A stretch of 64,000 nt of DNA from Ensifer adhaerens (GCF_013283195.1 NZ_JABEKT010000002.1:124001-188000), one strand, 5' to 3'. Positions 28,661 to 37,185 are shown, counted from the first letter of the stretch. Notes: generated by a model from the letters alone, not told the origin. Numbers and translations: made by a program.

Positions 28661-30071
28661 CGAGAACAGTCCTTGCATACTCGTTGAGGCGTTTGCCACC
28701 GGCCGCTTCCCACTCCGCGACGTACTGATCCCACTGATCCATCTTGGCGGCGCCGGAGATGAACTTGTAGACCCAGGAGCGGTAGACGTTTTCGGTGGCG
28801 TCGAGATCGGCGGCGTAATCGGCCGGCCAGACAAAGGTATTGTCCGGCTTGAAGTCCTTCTGGATCGTCGCCAGCGACTGCTGGGCCGCTTCCGACTGCC
28901 AGACAACGGGCGGGGTCCAGTTGGCCGCCACCATGAAGCGGGCATACCAGGTGGCGATCTTGTCGGTGACCTTATAGGCGTCGCCGTCCTTGGTGTATTC
29001 CTGGCCTTCGAAGCCGAGGCGGTCGAACATCTGGCCTTCTGGGCTTGCCATGAAGTCCAGCAGCTTCATCACTTCGGCCTTGTGTTCCGACACCGACGAG
29101 ATCGCAAATCCGCGCGATTCCTTGGAGACGTCGACGGCGGCGAGACCCTGGCCGCCCGGTCCCTTCGGCGGCGACAGGAGCACGAGCTCGGTGCCCGGAT
29201 GCACCTGACGCATCTTGCCGCCATAGATGTCGATGACCTCGCCGGAGGAGCCGAAGATCACGCCGGCGCGGCCGGTGTAGAACTTGTCTTCCTTCACGTC
29301 GAACTTGGTGGTGATGTATTCGGGATCGTAGAGGCCCTGTTCGCGCAGCGATGCGTAGAAGGCGATCTTGTCCTTCTCCTGCGTGGTGGTGCGCGCATGC
29401 ACCCATTCGCCGCCCGCGTTCTTCATCCAGGTGCCGGTGATGCCGAATGCCTGGTTGAAGATGGAATCGAGCTCGTTAGTGTTATCGGCCGTGGTCACGC
29501 CATAGCTGTCGGCGACACCGTTGCCGTCGAGATCGCCGTCCTTGATCGCCTTGAACAGGGTGACATAGTCTTCGACGGTTTCAGGCGCCTTGAGGCCGGT
29601 CTTTTCCAGCCAGTCCTTGCGGATCACCGGCTGGGGCCCGCGCACCGGATAGACATAGAGAAGGTAGGGGTAGTTCTTGAGGCGCTCGACATTGTGCGGC
29701 CACAGCGCGTCCTTCAGGTACTTGGTGTCGGCCAGCATCGGGCCGAGATCCTCGAGCACGCCCTGCTCGACCATCTTGGCGTCGCCGCCTTGGAAATAGA
29801 TCAGGTCCGGAATATCGCCCGACAGCAGCATCACCGACAGCTTGTCGGCATAGCCTGAAGACGGCAGGTCGACGAGTTCGATGTCCAGATCGGTGCCCTG
29901 CGCCCGGAGCGCTTCCTCAATGCGCTTGAGGTGCTTGACGTCGTCGGGGTTGGACGGGGTGAAGTCCTTGGACACCACCCGGATCTTGACCGGTTCGGCC
30001 AATGTCGGGGCGGCAGCACCGAGGCTGAGTGCTAGCGCAGTCGATGCCAGCAGGACCATTTTTCTAAGCAT
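28647..30071 (-). CDS. ABC solute-binding protein, family 1 (LplA/YtcQ-like)
   Basis: 474 residues. The signal peptide MLRKMVLLASTALALSLGAA ends near TLAEP, so the protein is periplasmic. The body is the large two-lobed family-1 fold with PDLIYFQGGDAKMVEQGVLE, the calcium-loop-like DGDLDGNGVADSYGVTTADN and the C-terminal block near VAEWEAAGGKRLNEY. Lpl-type binding proteins handle oligosaccharides or glycosides. The ribosome-binding site GGAGGAGACGAA precedes the ATG. It is the recognition component for the two permeases upstream in the operon. Confidence 0.93.
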   Translation of the reverse strand: MLRKMVLLASTALALSLGAAAPTLAEPVKIRVVSKDFTPSNPDDVKHLKRIEEALRAQGTDLDIELVDLPSSGYADKLSVMLLSGDIPDLIYFQGGDAKMVEQGVLEDLGPMLADTKYLKDALWPHNVERLKNYPYLLYVYPVRGPQPVIRKDWLEKTGLKAPETVEDYVTLFKAIKDGDLDGNGVADSYGVTTADNTNELDSIFNQAFGITGTWMKNAGGEWVHARTTTQEKDKIAFYASLREQGLYDPEYITTKFDVKEDKFYTGRAGVIFGSSGEVIDIYGGKMRQVHPGTELVLLSPPKGPGGQGLAAVDVSKESRGFAISSVSEHKAEVMKLLDFMASPEGQMFDRLGFEGQEYTKDGDAYKVTDKIATWYARFMVAANWTPPVVWQSEAAQQSLATIQKDFKPDNTFVWPADYAADLDATENVYRSWVYKFISGAAKMDQWDQYVAEWEAAGGKRLNEYARTVLDAQK

Positions 30072-30120
30072 TTCGTCTCCTCCGTTTAGATAGGCTTCTT
30101 TGTTTGAACGCGTGTCTTCG

Positions 30121-31017
30121 TCACCCCTTGAGCGCGCCGCTCATGGTTCCCTTGGTGAAGAATTTCAGGATCAGCGGGTAGATCGCCAGGATCGGCACGA
30201 TGGTGAGCAGGATCATGCCGGCTTTCAGCGATCTCAGATCGATCTGGCTGGCGCCGGTGTTGTTGCTGGCGTTGTTGGCGCCAACGATCGCGACCTTGTC
30301 GCCATCGATGACGAACTGGCGCAGCACCACCTGCAACGGCCATTTGCCCTGATCGTTCAGATAGATCATCGCGCGGAAGAACTCGTTCCAGTGAAAGACG
30401 AGATAGAACAGCGAGATGGTGGCGAGCGCCGGCTTGGCGAGCGGCAGCACCAGATGCCAGAACACCTGGAACGGGTTGGCGCCATCCAGTTCGGCAGCCT
30501 CCAGCAGTTCCTGCGGGATCTCCTCGAAGAAACGGATGAGGATGATCAGATACCAGGCATTGACCGCCTTGAAGAGGATCACCGACCAGTAGCTGTCGAG
30601 GAGGCCCAGGCGCTTGTTGACGAAATAGTCGGGAATGATGCCCGGCTCGAACACGATGGTGACGAGCACGAGGATAAACAGCGCCTTGCGACCCGGCAGG
30701 CCGGGCCTTGAAAGCCCCCAGGCCATCAGCGCGGTACCGACCACGCCGATCACGGTGCTGACAGCGGTGATGAAGATCGAGTTGAAGATGCCGCGCTGCA
30801 CATTGGGGTGCTGCAGCAGAACACTCCAGACCTCGAAGGAGAACCCTCGAGGGATGATGGTCAGCCCGCTCATGCCCGGCACCTTTGCCGGGTTCGACAG
30901 CGAGACGGCGAGCAGGTTGAGGATCGGCTGGACGGTGACGACGACGAGCAGCAGCAGCGTCGAGACGATGATCGCATATTCGATGCGTTCGATCGGGGTC
31001 TTGCGCGACAGGGCCAT
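30121..31017 (-). CDS. ABC importer permease, LplC/YtcP type
   Basis: 298 residues with six hydrophobic helices. The EAA coupling loop reads IPQELLEAAELDGANPFQVF, and WHLVLPLAKPALATISLFYL follows. The terminal FFTKGTMSGALKG is the signature end of CUT1 Lpl-type permeases. Its ATG overlaps the TAA of the preceding permease by one base (TAATG), which couples translation. It forms the channel with the gene at 31017. Confidence 0.95.
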   Translation of the reverse strand: MALSRKTPIERIEYAIIVSTLLLLVVVTVQPILNLLAVSLSNPAKVPGMSGLTIIPRGFSFEVWSVLLQHPNVQRGIFNSIFITAVSTVIGVVGTALMAWGLSRPGLPGRKALFILVLVTIVFEPGIIPDYFVNKRLGLLDSYWSVILFKAVNAWYLIILIRFFEEIPQELLEAAELDGANPFQVFWHLVLPLAKPALATISLFYLVFHWNEFFRAMIYLNDQGKWPLQVVLRQFVIDGDKVAIVGANNASNNTGASQIDLRSLKAGMILLTIVPILAIYPLILKFFTKGTMSGALKG

Positions 31018-31994
31018 TACCAGACTCCCTTTCCGGTCAGACGCTTGGAAACGAAATGGGCGATCACGATCATCATCGTGCCGAGCACGGCCTTGAAGAG
31101 GCCTGCGGCCGTTGCCAGCGAGTATTCGCCGGTCTGCAGCCCGATGCGGTAGACATAGGTGTCGACGATATCGATCTTGCTGCGCACCACGTCGTTAGAG
31201 AGGTTGATCACCTGATTGAGGTCGGCGTTGAGGAACATGCCGGCATTGAGGATGAACAGCGTCGCGATCGTCGGTACGATGCCGGGCAGCGTGACGTGGC
31301 GGATCTTCTGCCAGCGGTTGGCGCCGTCGATCTCGGCGGCATCATAAAGCTGCTGGTCGATGGCGATGATGGCGGCGAGATAAAGCAGGCTGTCCCAACC
31401 GGCCGAACGCCAGATCTCGGTGAACACCAGCACCCAGCGGATGGCGCCGGTATCGGTCATGAACGAACGCGGCGCGATGCCGGCCATGCCCATGATATTG
31501 TTGACGGCGCCATCGGTCGGCGACAGCGCTGCGATGAAGATGCCGGCGATCACCACCCAGGACAGGAAGTGAGGCAGATAGATCGCCGACTGGATGAACT
31601 TGCGCAGCGAACCGCCGCGAACCTCGTTCAAAAGTAGCGCGACGATGATCGGCACCGGTAGGAAGAACACCATCTTCATGGCCGAGATGATCAAGGTGTT
31701 GGCCAGCACCTGCCAGAACACCGGCGAGGAGAACAGCACCTGGAAATGCTTGATGCCGACCCAGATGTTGGGTGGCACGATGCGGACCTGTTCGAAGGCA
31801 ATGCGCGCCTCCCAGATCGGCAGGTAATGGAAGATGAGGAAGAACAGGATGCCCGGCGCCATCATGACGTAATAGGGCCACCACCGGCGCCAGCCATCGG
31901 CAGCGACCGCAACGCGCCCCTGCCTGCGGCGCGCGCTCGATTTGGGAACGTTCCCAAATTTAGGCGACATCACCGCCTCGTCACGATTGGTCAT
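31017..31994 (-). CDS. ABC importer permease, LplB/YteP type
   Basis: 325 residues with six hydrophobic helices, starting MTNRDEAVMSPKFGNVPKSS. The coupling loop is LYDAAEIDGANRWQKIRHVT, followed by LPGIVPTIATLFILNAGMFL. The start at 31994 is supported by a GGAGGGGG site overlapping the lacI stop, only three bases upstream. Codons 12-19 are a perfect DNA palindrome (see 31940-31959). The protein therefore has an odd polar N-terminal tail before the first helix. Confidence 0.93.
   Translation of the reverse strand: MTNRDEAVMSPKFGNVPKSSARRRQGRVAVAADGWRRWWPYYVMMAPGILFFLIFHYLPIWEARIAFEQVRIVPPNIWVGIKHFQVLFSSPVFWQVLANTLIISAMKMVFFLPVPIIVALLLNEVRGGSLRKFIQSAIYLPHFLSWVVIAGIFIAALSPTDGAVNNIMGMAGIAPRSFMTDTGAIRWVLVFTEIWRSAGWDSLLYLAAIIAIDQQLYDAAEIDGANRWQKIRHVTLPGIVPTIATLFILNAGMFLNADLNQVINLSNDVVRSKIDIVDTYVYRIGLQTGEYSLATAAGLFKAVLGTMMIVIAHFVSKRLTGKGVW
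31940..31959. promoter_or_regulatory. LacI-type operator inside the permease coding start
   Basis: ATTTGGGAAC is followed directly by its reverse complement GTTCCCAAAT, a perfect 20-bp palindrome with the central CG typical of LacI/GalR operators. It lies 36-55 nt into the first permease gene and 39 nt beyond the lacI stop. It shares the core GGGAACGTT with the site at 33072. A repressor bound here could block read-through from lacI or control an internal promoter. Confidence 0.75.
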
Positions 31995-31997
31995 TGC

Positions 31998-33044
31998 TTA
32001 CCCCCTCCCGGAGCTTGCTGCGCGTCTGGGCTGGTTGAGCGACAGATCGGCCAATGAGCCGCGCTCGATCAGCCGGCATGGCATGAACACCCGCCCATGC
32101 TCCGGGCGGCCGGCGATTTCATCAAACAGGCAATCGACGGCGCGCACGCCGATCTCGCGCCCAGGCTTGGCGACCGTCGTCAGTCCCGGCCAGGAAAATG
32201 CGCCTGCGGGAATGCCGTCGAAGCCGAGGATGGAGACGTCTTCCGGGCAACGCAGACCGGCTTCGCGCACGGCGACCATGGCGCCGAGCGCCATCAGATC
32301 GTTGGCCGCGAAAACCGCGAGATGGCCGACCCGGTCGCGTGCAAGCAGCCGCATCATCGCGGTTCGCCCGCCTTCGACGGTATATTCGCCATCTTCCATC
32401 GGCAGTGCTGCCGGGTCGATGTCGCGCTCGACGCAATGTTCATGAAAAGTGCGCAGAAACCGGGCCCGCGCGATACGCGATTTCGGCCCGAGGATCAGCG
32501 CCGGCGCGTGATGCCCCTTGGACACCAGATGGTCCATGCCGAGCCTGACCGCCTGGGCAATATCGGAACCGACGGAAGAATTGGCCGGAAAACGTTCAGC
32601 ACTCGAACCGATCAGCACGAAGGGCAGCCCGAACCTGTCGAGATCGTCGAAGCTGTCGGCAACCGGATTGATGATGGCGCCATCGACCCGCGCCTGCCGC
32701 AGGGCACGCAGATGGCTCGCCTCGCGGCCATGATCCCAATCGGAGGAAAACACCAGGAGCGAAGTGCCGTTTTCGGCCGCGCGGTCCTGCGCACCGCGCG
32801 CCACCTCGGCCCAGAACGGATTGGTGATATCAGGAATGACAAGGCCGAGCAGACCTGTGCGGCCGGAGCGCATGCCGACGGCCAGATCGTTGCGCTCATA
32901 GCCGACGGCACGGGCGGCCTCGAGCACACGCTCGCGCGCCTCGTCCGTAACATTGGACGCGCCGGAGAGTGCCCGGCCGGCGGTGCTCTTCGACACCCCC
33001 GCCTTTCGCGCGACGTCAATGATCGTCGGCCGCCTCCGCTGCAT
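31998..33044 (-). CDS. LacI/GalR-family transcriptional regulator
   Basis: 348 residues from MQRRRPTIIDVARKAGVSKS; GGGAGGG precedes the ATG at 33044. The helix-turn-helix and hinge (VSKSTAGRALSGASNVTDEA, YERNDLAVGM) are canonical. The periplasmic-binding-like core follows (GLLGLVIPDITNPFWAEVAR, VFAANDLMALGAM, ILGFDGIPAGAFSWPGLTTV). It is the first gene of the operon, three bases from the permease gene. It probably represses the operon and itself through the two palindromes at 33072 and 31940 until a sugar-like inducer binds. Confidence 0.94.
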   Translation of the reverse strand: MQRRRPTIIDVARKAGVSKSTAGRALSGASNVTDEARERVLEAARAVGYERNDLAVGMRSGRTGLLGLVIPDITNPFWAEVARGAQDRAAENGTSLLVFSSDWDHGREASHLRALRQARVDGAIINPVADSFDDLDRFGLPFVLIGSSAERFPANSSVGSDIAQAVRLGMDHLVSKGHHAPALILGPKSRIARARFLRTFHEHCVERDIDPAALPMEDGEYTVEGGRTAMMRLLARDRVGHLAVFAANDLMALGAMVAVREAGLRCPEDVSILGFDGIPAGAFSWPGLTTVAKPGREIGVRAVDCLFDEIAGRPEHGRVFMPCRLIERGSLADLSLNQPRRAASSGRG

Positions 33045-33071
33045 TCCACACGCCCTCCCATGGCATGAATT

Positions 33072-33089
33072 CGTGGGAACGTTACCACG
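33072..33089. promoter_or_regulatory. LacI-type operator upstream of lacI
   Basis: CGTGGGAAC and GTTACCACG are inverted arms around a central CG with one mismatch. The core GGGAACGTT is shared with the perfect palindrome at 31940. It lies 28-45 nt upstream of the lacI ATG, so autoregulation is likely. Confidence 0.75.
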
Positions 33090-33152
33090 GAGATTTCGAG
33101 TCCGCAAGTCCACCCGATTTCGGACGTGGTTTTGCCGGTCTTGTTGTGGTGT

Positions 33153-33186
33153 CAAAAAGAAAAAGGCCACCGTAGAACCGGCGGCC
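33153..33186 (-). terminator. Strong intrinsic terminator, minus strand
   Basis: On the minus strand the arms GGCCGCCG and CGGTGGCC (33165-33172 and 33179-33186) pair, with one G-U wobble, and are followed by TTTTTCTTTTT. It reads toward lacI and ends about 110 nt before it, but no minus-strand gene ends here. It therefore seems to terminate the small transcript described at 33187-33234 or an older, lost unit. Confidence 0.8.
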
Positions 33187-33234
33187 TCAAAGTGAGAGAT
33201 ATGACCTCCACGCAAAGCGAGAGGTGTAACCTCC
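33187..33234 (-). ncRNA. Tandem hairpin repeat in front of a terminator: candidate small RNA or IS-end remnant
   Basis: Two 23-nt units with a 25-nt period read, on the minus strand, GGAGGTTACACCTCTCGCTT and GGAGGTCATATCTCTCACTT, each ending TTG plus one base; 18 of 23 positions match. Each folds into a small hairpin (GAGGT-ACCTC and GAGGT-ATCTC), and the differing base is compensated by a G-U pair. A strong terminator follows directly. No open frame of interest covers it. It could be a structured small RNA, or binding-site repeats from the end of a decayed IS21-like element. Confidence 0.4.
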
Positions 33235-33754
33235 AGAGGGAACATCGCTCTCGCAGCCGGGAGGATGGCTGCACATCAAGCGACCGTCATAATGTGACAG
33301 CACGGCGCCCGGTTCTCAATCAATGCAAAACCAGAACTGAAGCCCGAGAGGGATCGCTCTTCCAAGATTCGCATGACCGCCGCGATTTTTTGCTACTCCT
33401 CATTTTCTCGTACGTTCTGGCGCCGCGCATGCCCCGTTCGGGAAGCCGCATCGATGACCGAAAGCCACGCCGGAGAGTGCGGCGCTTGCGCACACCGGGC
33501 CCATCGCCTTGACTTATGCGCCGTCGCATTTACGATAGTGGCATGCTGATCGTGACTTCATATGCCCTTCGAGAACCCGTGCGCCTCAAAGCGGGATCGT
33601 AACCCGGCCGCGGCTTTTACCGTGCGCGACCGGGGCATGTCACGCCATCCCAGCTATCTCCCTGTTAGCTGAGACGATGAAATCGATCGCCGCCTCGCAC
33701 CGCCATAAGCGGACTTCCTGATAGCGAGCAGGCCTTAGCTCTCGACAGCATGTA
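33235..33754. other. 520-nt gene-free interval
   Basis: Open frames on both strands are short and Arg/Pro/Ser-rich, typical of shadows. I see no tRNA, repeat or T-tailed hairpin. It must hold the promoter of the hypothetical gene at 33755 and any promoter of the minus-strand element at 33187. Confidence 0.5.
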
Positions 33755-34573
33755 ATGAAAAATCTTCCCCAAACTGCCGGCTGGCGCTCCGGCCTGCTTA
33801 CCGCGTTCGACATCGCAACCGCGCTCGGCGAAAGCCGGGCGGCGCTCGCCGAGCTGTTCGATTGCAACACGCTGAAAAGCACACGACGGGCTGCTTGCGC
33901 AGACGGCCCAGAGCAATTCGAGCTCGACGCGGCGGCACGCACCAGCCTCGCCATCATCCATTCGCTTCGCTGCGACGCCGACCTGAAATGCCACGTTGCC
34001 GAGCAGGCGCTTTCGAACTGGCCGCAGATCCCCGTGTCGGTCGCCCGCATTGTCGACTTCGAGCCCGAAACGTCGCACGACACCGGCGCGCGCTTTGAAC
34101 CGGCATCCGCCGCCGACCCGTTCCAGTTTTTTGGACCATTTGCCGCAGAACCGCTGCCCGTCGCCATGCTCGACGACTACATCGACCTGATCGACGGACG
34201 ATATCTGCTGTGGCGCAGACCGAAGTGCGATCCACATGGCATTGCGACCGCGATCCATGCCAGCCAGGAACGCCTTCGCCTCGACCCGCAGGATGCGGCC
34301 GCGCAAGCGGATTTTCTTGAGGCTGCCGCCGTCCTGAGGCAAAAGGCCGAACACGAATTGATCTGGCTAGGCTCGATCAGGGGCGAAGAGTTCTGCCCGA
34401 CACCGGCTGCCAACCAATCTTCGTTGCCCGAACAACTGCCCACCGCACCGATGATCGGCGAGGCGGGTAACGTCGGCACGTTGGCCATGAACTATCGCTC
34501 CAAAAGCTCGGTCAATATCTCGCTTGCCGCCCGCGCCATGAAGCGGCGGGCGCTGGGGCTAACCGTCAGATAA
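33755..34573 (+). CDS. Hypothetical protein, 272 residues
   Basis: Starts MKNLPQTAGWRSGLLTAFDI and ends MKRRALGLTVR. The composition is protein-like and soluble, with no signal peptide or membrane helix. Acidic and aromatic patches are visible (LDDYIDLIDGRYLLWRR, FQFFGPFAAEPLPVAML), and one late segment (LAMNYRSKSSVNISLAARAM) is basic. It lies 61 nt upstream of nspC on the same strand and may share its transcript. I do not recognise the family. Confidence 0.6.
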   Translation: MKNLPQTAGWRSGLLTAFDIATALGESRAALAELFDCNTLKSTRRAACADGPEQFELDAAARTSLAIIHSLRCDADLKCHVAEQALSNWPQIPVSVARIVDFEPETSHDTGARFEPASAADPFQFFGPFAAEPLPVAMLDDYIDLIDGRYLLWRRPKCDPHGIATAIHASQERLRLDPQDAAAQADFLEAAAVLRQKAEHELIWLGSIRGEEFCPTPAANQSSLPEQLPTAPMIGEAGNVGTLAMNYRSKSSVNISLAARAMKRRALGLTVR

Positions 34574-34634
34574 CCCTGGCCTGCCCACCGACAGCCCAAG
34601 CATCCGAAGACATCTTAAAGACACAAGGCACATC

Positions 34635-35732
34635 ATGATCCAGACCCCCTACTATCTGATCGACAAGGCGAAGCTCCTTCGCAACATGGAGAAGATCGCC
34701 TATGTGCGCGAAAAATCCGGCGCCAAGGCGCTGCTCGCGCTCAAATGCTTCGCCACATGGTCGGTCTTCGATCTGATGCGCGAATACATGGATGGTACGA
34801 CGTCCTCCTCACTCTACGAGGTGCGGCTCGGCCGCGAAAAATTCGGCGGCGAAACCCATGCCTATAGCGTCGCCTATGGCGACAATGAAATTGACGAGGT
34901 GATCGGCCATGCCGACAAGATCATCTTCAACTCGATCGGCCAGCTCGACCGCTTCGCCGACAAGGCGTCCGGCATTGCCCGCGGGCTGCGCCTCAATCCG
35001 GGCATGAGCTCATCCAGCTTCGACCTCGCCGACCCCGCCCGCCCCTTCAGCCGGCTCGGCGAATGGGATGCGGCGCGGATCGAGACCGTAATGGACCGCA
35101 TCAGCGGCTTCATGATCCACAACAACTGCGAGAACAGGGATTTCGGCCTGTTCGACCGGATGCTGGGCGAGATCGAGGAAAGGTTCGGCGGACTGCTTTC
35201 CCGCGCCGACTGGGTCAGTCTCGGTGGCGGCATTCATTTTACCGGCGACGACTATCCGGTCGACGCCTTCTGCGAGCGCTTGAAGGCCTTTTCCGGCCGT
35301 CACGGCGTCCAGGTCTATCTGGAGCCCGGCGAAGCAGCGATCACCCGCAGCACGACGCTTGAGACCACCGTCCTCGACACGCTCAACAACGGCAAGGACC
35401 TCGCCATCGTCGACAGCTCGATCGAGGCGCACATGCTCGACCTCCTGATCTACCGCGAAAGCGCCAAGGTCGAGCCGAATGCCGGACCGCACAGCATCAT
35501 GGTCTGCGGCAAATCGTGCCTTGCCGGCGATATCTTCGGCGAGTTCCGCTTTCCAGAGCCCCTGAAAGTCGGAGACCGCGTCTCGTTCCAGGATGCGGCC
35601 GGCTACACCATGGTCAAGAAGAACTGGTTCAACGGCGTCGGCATGCCGTCGATCGCCGTCAGAGAGCTTGACGGCAGCGTCAGGCTCGTCCGCGAATTTT
35701 CATTCGCCGACTACGAACAGAGCCTCTCCTAA
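34635..35732 (+). CDS. nspC: Carboxynorspermidine/carboxyspermidine decarboxylase
   Basis: 365 residues, fold-type III PLP enzyme related to diaminopimelate decarboxylase. The PLP lysine is Lys37 in ALLALKCFATW. Other family marks are IHNNCENRDFGLF, LGGGIHFTGDDYPVD, LEPGEAAITRSTTL and the active-site Cys in VCGKSCLAGD. It decarboxylates carboxyspermidine (or carboxynorspermidine) to the triamine in the alternative polyamine pathway used by many Rhizobiales. The partner reductase gene follows 41 nt downstream. Confidence 0.96.
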   Translation: MIQTPYYLIDKAKLLRNMEKIAYVREKSGAKALLALKCFATWSVFDLMREYMDGTTSSSLYEVRLGREKFGGETHAYSVAYGDNEIDEVIGHADKIIFNSIGQLDRFADKASGIARGLRLNPGMSSSSFDLADPARPFSRLGEWDAARIETVMDRISGFMIHNNCENRDFGLFDRMLGEIEERFGGLLSRADWVSLGGGIHFTGDDYPVDAFCERLKAFSGRHGVQVYLEPGEAAITRSTTLETTVLDTLNNGKDLAIVDSSIEAHMLDLLIYRESAKVEPNAGPHSIMVCGKSCLAGDIFGEFRFPEPLKVGDRVSFQDAAGYTMVKKNWFNGVGMPSIAVRELDGSVRLVREFSFADYEQSLS

Positions 35733-35773
35733 GGCTCGTCATACCCCCATAAAAGAAGGAAAAATCACCCGAA

Positions 35774-37015
35774 ATGAAGAAGAACGTTCTCATCATCGGC
35801 GCCGGTGGCGTGGCTCAGGTCGTGGCGCATAAGTGCGCGCAGAACTGCGATGTACTGGGAGACATCCATATCGCATCCAGAACGGTCGAAAAGTGCCGCG
35901 CGATCGTCGCCTCGGTCCGCGAAAAGAAGAGCCTGAAGACCGACGTGACACTCGAAGCCCATGCGCTTGATGCCATGGATGTCGAGGCAACGAAGGCGCT
36001 GATCGAAAAGACCCGGGCCGGCATCGTCATCAATGTCGGCTCCGCCTTCGTCAACATGTCGGTGCTGCGCGCCTGCATGGATACCGGTGCTGCCTATATG
36101 GACACCGCGATCCACGAAGACCCGAAGAAGATCTGCGAAACGCCGCCGTGGTACGGAAACTACGAATGGCAGCGTGCGCAGGAGTGCAAGGAAAAAGGCA
36201 TCACCGCCATCCTCGGCGTCGGCTTCGACCCGGGCGTGGTCAACGCCTATGCACGCCTCGCCAAGGATGAGTATTTCGACAAGGTCACCGCCGTCGATAT
36301 CGTCGATATCAATGCCGGCAGCCATGGCAAATACTTCGCCACCAACTTCGACCCCGAGATCAACTTCCGCGAATTCACCGGCGTCGTCTATTCCTGGCAG
36401 AACGGCCAGTGGCAGACCAATTCGATGTTCGAGGTCGGCAAGGAATATGACCTGCCGGTGGTCGGCAAGTGCAAGGCCTACATGACCGGCCACGACGAGG
36501 TTCATTCGCTGGCAAAGCACATGGACGGCGCCGACGTCCGCTTTTGGATGGGTTTTGGCGATCACTACATCAACGTCTTCACCGTCCTGAAAAACCTCGG
36601 CCTCCTGTCCGAGCAGCCGGTGAAAACTGCCGAAGGCCTCGAGGTCGTGCCGCTCAAGGTGGTCAAGGCCGTGCTGCCGGATCCGTCGTCGCTGGCACCG
36701 AACTACCAGGGCAAGACCTGCATCGGCGATTTCGTGAAGGGATTGAAGGACGGCGAGGAACGCGAAGTCTTCATCTACAACGTGGCCGATCATAAGGAAG
36801 CCTTCGAAGAAGTCGGATCGCAGGGCATCTCCTACACCGCCGGCGTACCGCCGGTCGCTGCCGCCATGCTGATTGCATCGGGCGAATGGGACGTGAAGCA
36901 GATGGTCAACGTCGAGGAACTGCCGCCGCGCCCGTTCCTCGACATCCTCAACCGGATCGGACTTCCCACCCGCATCAAGGATGCGGACGGCGACCGCGCC
37001 TTGACGTTCTCCTGA
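35774..37015 (+). CDS. Carboxynorspermidine/carboxyspermidine synthase (saccharopine dehydrogenase-like)
   Basis: 413 residues. The NADPH fold opens with NVLIIGAGGVAQVVAHKCAQ, and the saccharopine-dehydrogenase-like core shows GVGFDPGVVNAYARLAKDE and ISYTAGVPPVAAAMLIASGE. It condenses putrescine or diaminopropane with aspartate semialdehyde and reduces the imine to carboxyspermidine or carboxynorspermidine, the substrate of NspC. It is in an operon with nspC and ends at the hairpin near 37077. Often called CASDH or Lys1-like. Confidence 0.95.
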   Translation: MKKNVLIIGAGGVAQVVAHKCAQNCDVLGDIHIASRTVEKCRAIVASVREKKSLKTDVTLEAHALDAMDVEATKALIEKTRAGIVINVGSAFVNMSVLRACMDTGAAYMDTAIHEDPKKICETPPWYGNYEWQRAQECKEKGITAILGVGFDPGVVNAYARLAKDEYFDKVTAVDIVDINAGSHGKYFATNFDPEINFREFTGVVYSWQNGQWQTNSMFEVGKEYDLPVVGKCKAYMTGHDEVHSLAKHMDGADVRFWMGFGDHYINVFTVLKNLGLLSEQPVKTAEGLEVVPLKVVKAVLPDPSSLAPNYQGKTCIGDFVKGLKDGEEREVFIYNVADHKEAFEEVGSQGISYTAGVPPVAAAMLIASGEWDVKQMVNVEELPPRPFLDILNRIGLPTRIKDADGDRALTFS

Positions 37016-37076
37016 GACCATAGACGGTCGATCTCCAGCAGCTATCCCTCTGCGATAGCCCGCTAACCTGAAGACG

Positions 37077-37106
37077 AGGCCCGGCCGCCGTGAGGTGACC
37101 GGGCCT
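37077..37106 (+). terminator. GC-rich hairpin after the polyamine operon
   Basis: AGGCCCGG and CCGGGCCT are perfect 8-bp arms with a 14-nt loop, followed by a T and a weak pyrimidine stretch. It lies 62 nt beyond the synthase stop, so it is a likely terminator despite the short T-run. Confidence 0.55.
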
Positions 37107-37185
37107 TGCCGCTTTCGGGCCCAGCCTTTCGCGTAGCGCCCACCCCACGCCCTGTGTGCAACGCAGCAACGATTGGCGCTTGCTT

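Noticed and set aside
22995-33044. The two ADP-ribosylglycohydrolases as immunity proteins of a toxin or defence system
   Set aside because: No ADP-ribosyltransferase toxin, secretion or defence gene is nearby; all neighbours are uptake and catabolic genes under LacI control.
33126-33512. 128-codon plus-strand frame in the gene-free interval
   Set aside because: Arg/Ser-rich composition and it runs across the terminator and hairpin repeats; looks like noise.
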